A DNA stretch of 64,000 bases from Panagrolaimus kolymaensis (Eukaryota; Nematoda; Chromadorea; Rhabditida; Panagrolaimidae). The position numbers and the translations under genes are program-made. The stretch is taken from NCBI GenBank assembly GCA_028622995.1, contig JAJQJQ010000055.1, positions 1,302,001-1,366,000 on the forward strand, written 5' to 3'. Shown one piece after another: positions 14,371-29,634 of the stretch; position 1 is the stretch's first letter; each line of letters begins with the position of its first letter. A model generated the notes under the pieces. That model was given only the letters and a program-made list of their open reading frames with translations, made no database searches and was not told where the DNA came from.

Positions 14371-16112
14371 ATTAAAAGCCGCCAGTTGGAAAATAGATTA
14401 CTGGCATCGATGAAATTAAAAAAAAACTAAAAGTTTAAACGTTCAAAAAATTATTAGAAAAAGAAAGAAAAAATACAATCAAATCCAATCAACAAAAAAA
14501 AGTCAAAGAACCAAACACGTTTTTATTTGTGGGAAAAAAGTTAGTTGCTTTCACGTTTAAAAATTATTGAAAGGAAAAAAGAGTTCTTTGATCAAATACA
14601 AAATATTATTTATTTCTTTGCTATTTTTGAGAAAAAGGTTAAAAGACGACAAATATCTTTAAGTAATTTTTAGGATAAAGTTATTTAAGGAAAAGAAAAA
14701 TATTATTTTTGTGATATAAAAATAACTTTTTATTACTTTTAAAACTCACAAAAATAATAATAAAGGAGCAAGAGATTGGTTTAAAAACATGCAAGGGACG
14801 GGAGATAGAGAGAGAGAGTGACATCAATAGAGAAAAAAGAGACAGCGAAGAGGCGGTTTAGGTGGTTGGGTTGTTAGTTAAATGATAGTTTGTTTTTATA
14901 ATAATAAAAATCAAACAACAAAAATTAAATGCAATCAAAAAAAGCTAAAAGTAAAAGGTTTTTTGTGGAAAAAGGAAAAACTCATCAGAACCAAAAATCG
15001 TAATTTGTCAAAGAAAATACTAAAAACTAATTATTTGAATTTTTTTAAAGGAAGTCAAGGTAAGTAAAAAAATCTAATTCAGAGAAGACAAATAAACCAT
15101 AGAGCTTCAGAATAAAAATGATCAAATCGTTATGATTAGCAATCAGCGCAATAAAACAGAGGCTCCTCACTAACTACTGCCACAGAAATAAAAAAAACGA
15201 TAGATAGTTTATTCTTCAGACGAATACTTTTTGATGAGAGAAACACGCACATTCGGACTTCCCTCTTAAATGGGTCACACCGACTGACAAAACAGCGACA
15301 GCTAAACCGAATAAATTTGAAAAGGAGAAGAAAAGAAAGAAAAAAAGATTGACAACAACATCGATGCTGATGCAAAAAAAAAAAAAAATAAATACATATT
15401 TTCACATACCCCGGACGAACGCCTTTCTTATTGAGGCTATTCGAGACGCACAAAGAAAGGTATCAAGGAGAAAAAAATGTGAGAGAGAAAAATTGAAAAT
15501 AGTTTATGTCGGCAAGAGACTGGGCAAGGCGGAAAAAGATGCAATGAAAAATATAATAGCATTGTTGTTGCTGCCTATTTTTCTCTCTCTTCTATCTCGA
15601 CTGACTGGTATTAGAAGGAAGAGTGGTGGTTGGTGGCTATGGCAAAAAAAAAAGAAAGAAAAGAAGAGAACGGGGAAAAAGGGGGAACATTGATCGATAA
15701 AAAGGCGGAGTGAAAAAGAGAGAATGAGTTGGTTGGCGTTGTTTGTTTGTGATGTTTGTTCTTTTCTTTTTCCCATCCAATAATCAAAATAAGCAAGAAG
15801 CAAGCAAAAATAAAAATAAATGAGAGAGGTGGAGTTATTTAATAACAAAAAAAGAGAATCCTTCGAAGAAAAAAAAAACTGGGATTTTCCTTCGCTTTTT
15901 TTATTGGGACAATGATCGTTGAGAATTATATTTTTTTTGTTGCCCAAGGTCATCCTCCAAAAAACTGTGACGACATGATAGTTGCTATTAAATTTATTAT
16001 ATTTACAAGAAGAAATAAAACCATTAATAGCAAAGAAAAAAAAATTATTAAAAAAAAAATAAAGAAATTTTTACAGAAAAAAAGTTAAAAAAGCTGTGTT
16101 TCCAAAAAATGT
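14371..16112. other. Intergenic between OGT and Smad, low-complexity
   Basis: It should hold the OGT promoter and the Smad 3' UTR. It contains a GAGAGA tract near 14800 and purine-rich and A-rich runs at 15300-15900. The ORFs here are artefacts of low complexity. No gene is supported. Confidence 0.6.
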
Positions 16113-18407
<2,295 letters not shown>

Positions 18408-18431
18408 TCCTAAAAAGCGGCTACCCTAGGA
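18408..18431 (-). promoter_or_regulatory. Probable splice acceptor just ahead of the Smad start (trans-splice candidate)
   Basis: Reading the minus strand, TTTTTTCCTAG precedes GGTAGCCGC and the ATG at 18407 by about 20 bases. This is either the end of a 5' UTR intron or a spliced-leader site, as commonly found just upstream of nematode start codons. Confidence 0.4.
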
Positions 18432-20959
18432 AAAAATGAAAATTAAAAGCTTTGTTTCGAAATTTATAAATTAAAAATCTCGCGCAAAAATGAATCAAAG
18501 CGAAAGCCCCAAATTTAAAAAACAACAAAAAAAATGATCAAAATTTGAAACTGCCATTAAAAAAAGAAGCGTAGAAAAAGGTGAAAAATGCAGTGGACGG
18601 TCGCAAACGGAAGAAGAAAAAAGAAGAAAATATCCAACAACAACAACGACGACAATGTGGCGCCGTTCTTCTAAAAAAAGTATGTTGGTTGCAAAAAGAA
18701 AAATAACAACAAAAAAGGCAAAAATCAAGGTTTAAAAAAATCTGAACATTTTCTGTAAAATAAATTTACTTCAAAGTGTAGTTTTTTGTATATAATAATT
18801 ACGGCAAAAAAGTTTTTAAAAAATGATTCGATTTCGTACTTTTTTTCTTTCAACGTTATTTTTTTTTTCTTCTCACAAGTATTACGCGCAATCGCTGCTC
18901 GCTCGATGCTGCTCACAAGGAGTTCACCTGACTGCTGACTGATAAATACACTTCGGTGTTGCTTCCTGTGAACTGAAATGAACACAGTCGTCGTGGAAAA
19001 ATAAAAAAGCGCTTTTTTTGTTTCTTTGAATTTTTTTCATCACCCAAATCAAAATATAAGCTAGTTTTTTTAAAGAAAATTCAAGAAGCGAGAGCAAGAG
19101 CAGAAAAGCAAATGAATGTTATTTGAGATATCTTTGAATCGGATATCCAAAATGTTGGAAATTAATATTCGCATGAGCTCCAAAAAGTAGAAATAATTCA
19201 ATTAATTCTAATAACTTTTGTTTATGATTGTTGGCACTCGTAAACCATTAATATGTGAAATTCAAAATTTATAATTTTACTTTTGAATGCAAAAAAAGGT
19301 AAGTAACAAAGAAGAAAATTTTCTTGCTTTTATACTTTATTTGTAAATTTTCATTTATAATTTGTTCTCGAATTAAACTTTGATGTACACATTTAAAAAT
19401 TCCTTGGTTTTAATGCTGTTGGTAAATTCCATCTATTAATTTATTTCTGCTGGAGAAGAAATTATAAAATTATAAATCAATCCTCGTTATGACCTTTTTT
19501 TATTTGGCATTGAGTTTCTGTCATAAGCATACCCGCCAAAATCCATTTTCGTAAATATTACACCTTGTATTTGCGCTTTTGGTTTTTTGATCCACTTTTT
19601 TATTCCATTTATTTACCTTCTTTTTCCAACTTTTTATGTTTCACTTGTGGTTACTAATAACCCGAAAATAACAACTTCTTTTCCTTGTTTTATCCCATAA
19701 AAAGTCTTCCTTCCTTTATCCGTTATTATTTTCCGTTCCACCTACTCTCATTTTAAAAATGGTATACATACATACCTTTAATTTTTTTATTTTCATCATT
19801 TTTGTTTATTCATCTCGCATCTCTCGCCCCTTCACCTTCATCATCATCATTGATTGTTTTATGTATTATTTTTTCCATTCGTTTCTTGCGCAATGTTATT
19901 ATTTTACTGGTCGTCGTCCGTTAGTTAACCTGTTACTTATCCTATTTTACCCCCGTTTTTTTTCTTCTGAACTAACTTAAATTTTATTTATTAACTTCCT
20001 TCATTTATTTTTATTTTCATTTAACTTTTTTTTGTCAACGAATGGTGAACTTTTTTATTTTTCAAGGTGATGGTGTTTTTTTGTTTGTTTATTTCCATTT
20101 TTTGATTTTTGACGATTCCGGTTTAGCTCTTTTTTTATCTTGTTTGGTAAACTTTTTTTCGTCAAAAAAACGTTATTTTATTTTATCATTGCCATAAGGC
20201 ATCATAAATAAGGTGTGGTGGTTTTTGATTTTATTTCCGAAAAAAGGATGAAAGAGAAAAAAAAAATGATTTGCAATTGATTCTCTCTCTCTCTTTTTCC
20301 TTTGACTGTCAATTTTGTTATTATTTTTTTTTAAATTGAATAATATCGACCATCCATGTTTGTGTGACTGTGACTCTCCTTTGCTGCGCATCTATTTCAT
20401 CTTCATTTTTCCTCTCCAGCCTCAGAAAAATCATTCTTTTTTACAGAAAAAAAGGAACTCCGACGACAACCGAATATTTTTTTGACGCCACTGCCGCCGC
20501 TACTTTTTCACGACGTCGATAGGCTGATGCTACATAAAATCGATTTCAAAACTTTTTTTTTCTACGTGTATCAGACGATTTTTACCCATCCATTTTTTTG
20601 GAATCTTGTTCTGATTATTGAGTTTTTGTTTTTTTTTACTTTTGGAAAAAGTTGCGATTACTTTTTATATTTTGAAATAAAGAAAATAAAAGAAAGTTGT
20701 CATGGAGACATAGCCTTCCCTACCTTTCCTTCCTTTTTTTGGTTAACGCACCATCCATCGTTTTAAACTCTCCGAAATTTGTTTTTTTTTGTTTTGGCCT
20801 TCAATAGCGTTGTTTTTTTATATGTGTCGTTATGTAAACTGCTTTCATGGTTTTCGCGATCGAAACCGTTTTTTTATGTTGCTTTATTTGTCATCAATTT
20901 TTAAAAACTTCTCATTGCTTCTGTAGTTTAGCTCCATTTTTATAACAGTTTTTTTAGTT
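18432..20959. other. Intergenic, divergent promoter region
   Basis: It separates the Smad gene (-) from the first CX-module gene (+) and should contain both promoters. It is AT-rich with long T-runs, CAACAACAACGACGAC-type triplets near 18640, and a CTCTCTCT tract near 20285. No gene is supported. Confidence 0.55.
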
Positions 20960-22617
20960 ATGTTCAAACAAGTGTTATTTATTTGTATATTATTACTTAC
21001 AAATCCCGTCGATTCCAGACGATCGAGTGGTGGAGGAGGGTTTAGAGGTAGCAGTGCAGCACGGAATAATGGTCCACCAGTAGGTGGTGGTGGTGCAGGT
21101 GGAGGAGGTATGAGTTGACCAAATTTTCATCTTTTGGAAATTTGCATTTTTTCTTTCTTTCATTCCAGGTTTCCATCCCCAATCTAATCAAGGATTTCAT
21201 CCCCAACAAAATTCAGGATTCCATCCACAACCCAATCAAGGGTTTCAACCAAATCAAGGTGGATTCCGGCCTCAACCCAACCAAGGAGGATTTGGTGGCG
21301 GACAGCCTGGATTCGGTGGCGGAGGGATCAATAACAATCGTGGAGGATTTGGTGGAGGCCAATCTCAGTAAGCCACTTTTTTCGATTCCACTTTAATTAT
21401 TATTCTGTTTTTAGTTTTGCCCCTGGAAATGGCATCGGTTCAGCAAGCCGTGGAAGTACATTCAAAACTGCTTTGGCTGGTGCAGCCCTTGGAACCATTG
21501 GTGGCTTAGCTGCATTTGAAATTGGTAAAGCCATTATTGGATCTCCATCAACTCCATTCCATAATAATAATCGAGATTATTATTGGGATAAACAATATCA
21601 ACAACAAAAACCTGGAGAAATAAGCTGCAGCATGCCTTTGAGTAATTTGATTCAAAATGTTCCAACTGAAACTACAACCGCTTCTTCTGGAGCTACCACT
21701 CTTGCTCCAGGTGCTTCAACTACACCTGATCCAAATACTTTATTATCACAAGTAAGATTTATAAAAAGATGGAAGCTTGTCTCTAAAACTTTCATTCTGA
21801 GACCAAAAATATATTTTAAACTTTTATTTAAAGCTTTATTTGCCGGCAAAATAATTAATTTGAAATATTTTTTAGCTTCAATTTGCTAATGGCACCCGTC
21901 CCAAAGAAATTGTTTGGAGTTGCAAACAAGGCAGTGAAGTATGTTGTGGAACCGATTGTTGTCCAGCTCCCGTTCAACAAAATGTTAATAATAATCCTAA
22001 TGGTTCGTCTTCTCATGGCGGTAGTGGAACTAGCATTTTTGGAATTATCCTGGGGTAAATTTCTTTAGAACTATCTTACCCTTAACTAACATTTTGTGTT
22101 TGTCCTATTTACTAACATTTTTTAAGTTTAATATTAATTTTTTAATATTGTCTGTGTGAATTAATTATTATCGCATCTTTATGCAGATTTTTAGTGTTCT
22201 TCTATTAATTGCCCTTCTTGCATGCTGTTGCTGTTTCCTTGCATATAAATTATGTCGTAGCTCTATTGAATCGTGCCTTCCATCATCTTCAAATAATCGC
22301 CATCAAGAAGAACATTATTATGATGATGGACAAAAATATGAGGGTCCATGTGAGTCATTTTTTTTCTTCTTCATCAATCATCGATAATGAAATTCTCCGA
22401 TAAAAAAAATTGGATTTATGAATCATCATCGTTTTATAATTTATTTTTATTTTTAGCTTACGGTCAATCATATCCTATGCAACCTTATTCCCAGCAACAG
22501 CAGCAACAACAACAACAACCCCAACAATATTCTAATCAGCCTTATCAACCCCAGCAGCAATATCCTCCCCATCCTGATCAGCAACAATCAGGGTACTATC
22601 CTCAACAAAAGTATTAG
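20960..22617 (+). CDS. CX-module single-pass membrane protein 1, Gly/Gln-rich
   Basis: Six exons: 20960..21107, 21169..21367, 21415..21751, 21876..22054, 22195..22349, 22457..22617, 392 residues, all in frame. In order: signal peptide (MFKQVLFICILLLTNPVDS); Gly-rich part (RRSSGGGGFRGSS); four to five GFHPQ/NQG-type repeats encoded at 21169-21300; a hydrophobic Gly/Ala segment (TALAGAALGTIGGLAAFEIG) followed by aromatic RDYYWDKQYQQQ; a Thr/Ser/Pro-rich stretch; the cysteine module (ANGTRPKEIVWSCKQG, VCCGTDCC); a membrane helix (GVLLLIALLACCCCFLAYKL); and a cytosolic tail with nine Gln in a row. The cysteine part fits the nematode CX module, whose function is unknown. The acceptor of exon 5 must be the second AG (22194), as the first would break the frame. 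It is paralogous to the next gene. Confidence 0.85.
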
Positions 22618-24718
22618 AGTAAATTTATTTCTCTGAGCATTGCTATTCTTAATTTTTTTTTGTATAAATTTTTTGTTTTCCTCGTATTTTATTTTCTTTT
22701 CCCCTTTTGATTGTAAATTTTTATTTTTAAAACAAAACAAAGAAAAAAGATATCAAACCTCAAAACTTTTCTTTTTTTTTAACGAATCATTTACTTTATT
22801 TTATTTCCACGATACTTTTTATTTTTCTTCGAAAAAAATGATAGATCGACGACTTCAAGGCCGGACTTTTGCTTTTTTATATTTATGCATGTGAATCGAT
22901 AAAGGTTCGTCGAACACAACAACAGCAAGCAGCAGTTGGCAATCTGCGACTGCCACAAACAAACACAAACATCCGTGGCACTCTTTTTTTTTCTTTTCGA
23001 GGTTGCAAAGAAAGGAAGAGATGCTTGTTTTTGTTAAAAAATATTTTTTGACAGATCGTTGTTGTTTTTTTGTTCACTCTTTTTTTCATTTGAGATACCA
23101 AAAACCATTCCCATTATTTTTTTATTTTTGCGATAAAAAACAACAATCTTTTTCACTTATTTCATTTACACTTTTTAACCAAAAATTTGTGAAATCAATT
23201 AAACCGAATTATTTTTACATTTTCATGGAAACAACAATATGAAACTTTTTCGATTCACTTTTTTGATCGCTCGTTTTTTTCTGTCTGAATTTAATTGAAA
23301 AACGTGAATTGTTTTTTTTTTGTGTAAATTACCCCTAGCAATTTCCTCTCTTGTTGTTGTCTCTTCAACACACATGCTTTTTTTGTTTTTTTATGGTCCC
23401 AAAAACGTTATTTTAACCTTTGTTTTTTTTCCTTGTTGTTGTTGCATTGCCCCCAAACAAAACAACTTTCAAAATATAGCGCCAAAAGAGTAAAAGAGAA
23501 AAAAAAGTGGAGAGAGTGGAGAACAAAAAATAACATGAGAGAAGAGCATCAACGCCATATTTTTTTTAGTAAGAAAGCACCATTATAAAAGCTAAAAGCT
23601 AAATGAATGTAGTTTTTTTTTGAAATGAAGCTTCAAAGTCAAAAAAAGCAAGCGGTAGGCTGCTGTTGTTGTTTTTTTTTTCCATTTTCATTTCCCATTT
23701 ATTTGCCAACATTTTTTTTTATTGATTAATTTTTATTCTAAAAATCGAAATAACTTGTATGTACGTCATTATGCGTGTATCAATCCATTTTCAATGTATG
23801 AGTAATTTTTCTATGTAAATGTAACCACAGATATAATTAAATTGAAATAAAAATAGAATATGTTTGTAATCGATGACTAATTTTTAAAAGTTTAAAAAAC
23901 ATTTCACCTTGTCTCATCATCATCACGAAAGAGCATTAGCTTTCTTTAAATTCTTATCTCACTAAATAAAAAGCCATCCAACCTCGTGGGAGTAGTCTAT
24001 TATTTCATTTTGTCGTCTTAATGGCGGCGTTCTTAACAACAAAAATAACCTTCTTAAAATTATCAGTAAAAAAACACAAGGACGTGAAAGAAAGTTGTTA
24101 GTTGTTCGCTTTTTAAAACACATTTTTTATTTATTTTAAAAAAGCGATACATCGCTATTGTTGTTGGTATTGCTTTTGTGCTACTATTCATTTTTTGTTT
24201 TGTCTTTTTCTCTGTAAAAGATAGAAAGGCAGATGATTGGGAACGCTGGCCTTAAAGCTGCTATGCTGCTGTTAGTGTTTTTGCTGCTGCTGCTTTCGCC
24301 TGTGCTAACACAACCTTTATTTTATTTTTTCAAGCTTTTGCCACTTGTCTCCTACTGCGCAAAAAAAAACACAGATAGAGATAGATAGCAGGAAACAGCA
24401 GACTAAAAGTAAAAAAAAGCTAAAAGGCTCTCTCAATTTGTTGTTATATTCCATTTCTTTCTTTTTAATTTTCATTCTCTCATTTCACTTTCTACAAATT
24501 GACTAACTATTTATCCTTTTCAATTCAACTTACTTTTTTTACTCACCAACAAACAACATCGTCTTCTTTTTTTAACATTACTTTTTTATATGTTTTTTCC
24601 GCGTTCATTTTTTTCTTAGACTTCCTTTTTCAACTTTAAAATAAATGTTTTTCTTTATTTACTTCTTTTTTTTAGTTAATTTTATTTCCTTATTTTTTTG
24701 CATCTTCCATTTTTGTTA
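22618..24718. other. Intergenic between the two CX-module genes
   Basis: AT-rich with long homopolymer T runs and GTTGTT/CAACAA and GCTGCT triplet tracts (22915-22940, 24260-24300). It presumably contains the promoter of the second CX gene. No gene is supported. Confidence 0.6.
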
Positions 24719-27188
24719 ATGGATTACTCTTCCATTTTAAGACAGTTATGGCTGTCAATACTTATTTTATTTGTTTATTTTGATCAAGTAGGATGCAAAC
24801 GCGGTGGAATATCTATGGGAAGGTTTGTATAATTTGTCGTTGATTTATTACTTTGATCATTGATTTTTTTTTAACGAAAAGCTAAATTTTAAGATCGAGA
24901 GGTGCTTCAGCTGCCAGAAACAGAGGCGGAAGTGGTGGTGGCATTTTTGGTGGCACCCGAAATACTGGTGGCGCTGGGAGCGGTGGTTACAATCAAGCTG
25001 GAAAAAGTCATATCGGAAATTCTGGTGGACACCAAGGAAGCAGTAACAATTATAAAGGCTCCGGTGGAGGCGGATACGGCAGTGGAGGATATCATGGAAG
25101 TTCAGGAGGGTATGGAAGAAGTTCAGGCCCAAAGTTAGATTTTATTTTAGTCTCAGAAAAAAAATTCGTTAAAAATAAATATATATTTTAGATACACAAA
25201 AAGTGGAGTTGGCTCTTTTGTTCGCTCAAATCAATTCAAAAGTGCTATTGTTGGTGCAGCAGCAGGGTATTTGACGTATCAAGCTGGAAAAGCTATAATT
25301 CGAAATGCTATGTCACCTATGATGTAAGAGAAGCCTCCTCCATTGTCAATTTCTTTTTTATATAAAAAAATTGTTTATTTTTAGGTGGAACAATCGACCA
25401 TATTATTGGGGATCAAATTACTACCGTGGAGGCGCGGGACAATCCATGTGCCGAATGCCTATGGATGCATCAGATCCTCAATTTGGAAATATTTATCTTC
25501 CTGATAATTCTCGCCCTCGTGAAATTGTTTGGGGTTGTGGATATAATGAATATTGCTGCGGTTATGAATGTTGCAGAGGCAATGGAGCTGGAGGCTATGG
25601 CGGTGGTGGCTATGGGGGCTATGGTACTGGCTTTGGACTAGGGTACGCCACAATATTTTTAGTTGTAACCCGTTTGCTTCGGTGGTAGAGATAGCTTGTT
25701 GCTTGTATTTTTTTGTGTGTGCATTTTTAAATGGCTTTATTCCGGTTATTTTTTCATTCAATTTCCATCCAGCATTTTTTTTATAATTGTTTTTACTTTT
25801 ACCCTTTTTGCTTTTACCAAAAAAGGTAGCCATTTTCCAAATATTATTATAGCCTATTAAGTTTTTTTGTCTCACAAATCCATTAGTTAAATTGCTCACA
25901 TTGCATCACATTATTTCAATATTTCGTAAACACTTAATTTCATTTTTGTTTTAAAAATCACTGACTAATTCTAAAGCTGCATTTACGTCATTTTCGCCAA
26001 GCAAATATTCATCGGCGCTTTTTTTATGTTTATCAAACATTAAATATTGTAAATTAAGCACTACATAAGTTTTATCTTATTTTTTTCTTCTGTGAATCAA
26101 GCAAAATTTTATCTTTAGTAAATCTCTCTTTCTTAATGATAGTCACAATGTTTGCATTGTTTGCAAAAATAAAAATTAAGGATTTTTTGTTGACTTTTTC
26201 GAAAAATAAAAATGTTAGGGGTTTTCTGCAGCAGCGTGGGAAGAATTTCTTTTTTATTTGTTTTTACTCTTGCTCCCATTCTACCAAAGATAACTTTATT
26301 ATTTTTACTATCAAAAGTTTTCTGATATTTTGTTAAAAATAATACTGTAACTCTGCGGCATGAAATTATGCCAAATTTAGAAGATTTTTTTGTATTTTCT
26401 TGTTTTAATTTTTTTAAAAATTAATAGCCATTAAAAATAATTTCTTCATTTTAATGGAAGCTTTCTTTTTCCTTGTTTGTTTTATGTCTAGTGTCGATTT
26501 CATAATGCAAGCATTTTCGGTTTAAATTTCTGTTATTGTATATGTATGTCTTTTCTGTTTAAAAAACACTTAACACACAGACTTTTATTTAAAAAACCAC
26601 TTTAGAAAGATCAGCGATAATTATTACAAAATTCATTTAAATGCTTTATTGTTTTATTTTTTTAGAGCACCACGCTACAACTTTCCCTTTTGAATCCACA
26701 TCACTATTTTTAAATCACAAAAAAATCAGTTACTTCCTTAAACCTATTTTAATTTTTTCCCTATTCGTAAAATTCAAAATACCCATTCTTAAAAGTATTG
26801 TATTTCTATTTTCTTTATTATTTTTATTCTCGCCACATATATTTAATTTTTAATTGGCTGCAATAATTGCCTTTAACCCTTATTTTTTTCCATCCACAAA
26901 ATATGCTTTTTTATAATTTTGTTGTGCAATTTCTGCTTTATATTGATAATAATAAAAAATCACATACGCTTATTATAATTTTTCTGGGACAAGCTTTAAT
27001 ATTATTTTTGGTGTTTGTGTTAGCACAGATTTTATAGCTTTGAAAAAAGTAAAGAAGTAACTTCATAAAAAAATAAATTTAGGTCCTTGATCGTTGTTTT
27101 ATTATTAGTTTGCTGCTCATTTTATTTGGTTCGAAGATTTTGTATTGCTAATAGTAATCGATATGCCCAAGGACGAGGTTTGCTTTAA
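24719..27188 (+). CDS. CX-module single-pass membrane protein 2, Gly-rich
   Basis: Five exons: 24719..24822, 24894..25133, 25192..25323, 25385..25642, 27083..27188, 279 residues, all in frame. A signal sequence (MDYSSILRQLWLSILILFVY) leads into a Gly/Ser/Tyr-rich region, then NQFKSAIVGAAAGYLTYQAG with a short hydrophobic core, an aromatic patch (NNRPYYWGSNYYRG), the CX module (SRPREIVWGCGYNEYCCGYE) ending in CC, a GYGGGG-rich spacer and a membrane helix (SLIVVLLLVCCSFYLVRRFC). Domain order and intron positions match the upstream gene, so they are tandem paralogues. The last intron is 1440 bases. Reading on gives QGRGLL and a stop; alternatively a GTTTGC donor at 27177 leads to AG at 27233 and a stop two codons later. 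The cytosolic tail is therefore short, unlike its neighbour. Function unknown. Confidence 0.82.
25643..27082 (+). other. Large intron of the second CX-module gene
   Basis: AT-rich, about 1.4 kb, against the 45-80 bases usual here. No nested gene or convincing repeat was seen on either strand. Confidence 0.6.
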
Positions 27189-27536
27189 CCATTTTTCTTT
27201 ATTTAAATTTTAATGCTTTTTTAACTTTTTTAGCAGTGTGAATTTTAAAGTTTGATTTATTCGTAGCAAAAATATATATATATTTGAATTTGAATGTTTG
27301 TATACTCGATTTTTTTATAAACTTTTTCTCCTCCATACCCTCTTCTTCTCCTTTGTTATCATCATGGCATTTATTTGTATTAATTAATTTTGTAACGCAA
27401 AAAAAAAGTAATTATCTCAATTTTTTATATTTTATCATATTATTTAAAAAATTTGTAAATTGTAAAACTCTTATTGAATGTACAAAAATAAATATAATAT
27501 TTTTAAGTTACGGATAAAAACAAAAGCTAAATAAAT
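27189..27536. other. Convergent intergenic region
   Basis: It lies between the ends of the CX gene (+) and the HSP70-like gene (-). Only AT-rich 3' UTR-like sequence is seen. Confidence 0.6.
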
Positions 27537-29281
27537 CTATGGGTGTTCAACAAAAATAAAATCAATTTTCAAAAGCTTACAAGCTTCAGAAATTACAAAT
27601 TCTAAGTTGTTCCTTTCTTCCATAGAATATTCATCAACGAAGTAAAAACCTATTTTGTTTGGTTTTATTCCAATTTCGGCTTTGATTGCTTTAAGATGGT
27701 TTTTTAAAATCAAGGCCATAAGAAAGGATGGAGAAGAAGCTTTACGAGTTCCATCAAAGTAATCGAATTCTACCAAGACATGGTTATCATTATCCTTTGT
27801 GATACTAAAGTTCCATCGGACGTTACCTTCAATATTTTCAGGTTTACGTGACATAATTTTGAGCAAATCTAAATTTAAAAAATTGCATCAAAGAATCTTA
27901 CGGATTTATAAACTTACCGTATACCATGGAAGTATCGTCAAAATCCACTTCTGTAATATCTTTAATAAGTCGAGGCTTTTTTTGATCGAAACAAAGATAC
28001 ATATCACTACCATATAACCCTGAAATTTGAAGGGTTTGTACAACTAGCTAAGATACGGATTTTTGTGGTCTTACCATTCCATGATTTCATAAATTCATAA
28101 CCATTTTCTCCTTGCAAGCATATAACTGACGTGTTGTCAAAAATTGCAATTACAGGGATATTTAAGATTTTCTTTGAATTGAGTATATTAGGCATGGATT
28201 CAATTCCAGGAATAATAAAGGGTTCTTGATAAACATTTGGTAAATAATTTTCGTCTATAACTAAAGAAACTTTTATTCTATGACATTTTTCTTCAATAGG
28301 ATCAATTTTTGAGATGTTACAAATTTCGTCCGTTTCAGAATCAAAGGTAGATAACTGAAATAAGTACGAAAAATAAATTGAAATCAGAGAATTTTTAAAT
28401 GCTAGATTAAAACTTACAAAAAGCCTTTCTTTTGATTTCGAAACAAAAGTTGTCTTATTAATCGGCAAATTTTCATGGGTTTTTGCACTAAGCAAAAGAT
28501 CTGCTTTTTCACATGCACAACAACCACGAGAAACAAAAGTAGATTGTTCACATTTATTAATAACATGAAAATCATTAAATGATGAATCGTTTATCCGCTT
28601 AACCATCGCTTCTAAAGCTCTTGCTTGCTCTATAGGTCGAATAGATGGAATAGCAATGAGTTTTTTAGATTTTAAAATATTTTTTTGTAAATTCTTCATT
28701 ACCGCTGGATATTTGTTCAAAAAATCTGCAGCAATAATTAATTTGGGAGAACGAGAACCAATAACTACTGTTTTCATTTTTTCAAAATTTTTGTTGGTTG
28801 AATCATATTTAAATTCTCTACCGTTTTCAATAATATAACCTTCATTAGTTCGACGTAATTCATACACATCCCATTGATAAGTTTGTGGCAAAACAATTAA
28901 TACAATTTCATCAAATTTTAAATGAACATTTGCAGCAGCTAATGGAAGGGTTGTAATAAAAGTAAGGGGAGTAAGAAAACGAAATGGAATATTTTGTTTT
29001 CGAAGTTTTTCAGCCACCATAAGACGATAACAAATATTATTTGAATAATCGGGATGTTGAAAATCGTTGATATTGAAAATTACAGCTTTGATATTATTGT
29101 AAAAAGAAAGATTATCAAATAAAGAGATAGGATCAAGAAGAAGTTTATCGACTTCTTCATTTTCTTTATTATAAATTATAAGGAAAAGTTGGTTAATCGG
29201 GCAATTAACATAGCAAATTAATTGTTTATCATTTTTATCTAGTGGTTTTTTAGAAATGGATAAATATTGATGGAATTCCAT
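27537..29281 (-). CDS. Highly diverged, permuted HSP70-like protein
   Basis: Four exons, complement(27537..27868, 27918..28019, 28075..28354, 28418..29281), encode 525 residues in frame. Residues 60-150 look like the middle of an HSP70 ATPase domain: FRFLTPLTFITTLPLAAANV sits where LRIINEPTAAAIAYGL stands in HSP70, followed by FDEIVLIVLPQTYQWDVYEL in place of the DLGGGTFDV strand. Residues 238-265 (INKCEQSTFVSRGCC) match the NPDEAVARGAA region, and 275-330 resemble the substrate-binding beta domain (FDSETDEIC, IKVSLVIDEN). Residues 355-525 then restart at the beginning of an HSP70 ATPase domain (IFDNTSVICLQG; NGLYGSD; VYDLLKIMSRKP; ASSPSFLMALILKNHLKAI) and stop at FIFVEHP, the position of the INEP motif. 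All phosphate-binding glycines are lost, so ATPase activity is unlikely. No signal peptide is present. Role unknown; it could be a decaying or neofunctionalised tandem copy. Confidence 0.7.
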
Positions 29282-29634
29282 AATGATGTAATAATTTTAA
29301 GGATAAAAATTTAATAAATCTTGAAAAATAATGAAAGGAAGATTTTGTAAATGACTCGAAAAAAACTTTGGGGATATGTGCCAAAATGCCAATAAAAATA
29401 TTTAATGAATAAAAAAGCAATAAAAAATAGCTCGAAGGTTTTTTTCCAAATTAATTTATTATGCTTTTCTGTATATCAATGAGAGTAACACCTCTTTTTT
29501 TAAATAAGAATTTTATAAAAATCTTGAAAAAATATGGATTACGATAAGTAAAATGGTAACAAAGTAAAATAAAAAAATAAAATAGAAGAGAATAAAAATT
29601 TTAAAATGTGTCTTCTTAATTTCAAAAAAATAAA
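29282..29634. other. Intergenic, no gene seen
   Basis: AT-rich 350 bases between the CHP-like stop and the HSP70-like start, both on the minus strand. Confidence 0.6.

Noticed and set aside
15349..15953. ORFs on both strands, Lys-rich and Phe-rich
   Set aside because: They mirror each other and are products of poly-A/poly-T and GAGA tracts.
21415..21640. True homology of the CX protein to vertebrate prion protein
   Set aside because: The resemblance is in layout and composition of a short Gly/Ala segment; the rest (CX module, membrane helix, no GPI-type end) differs.
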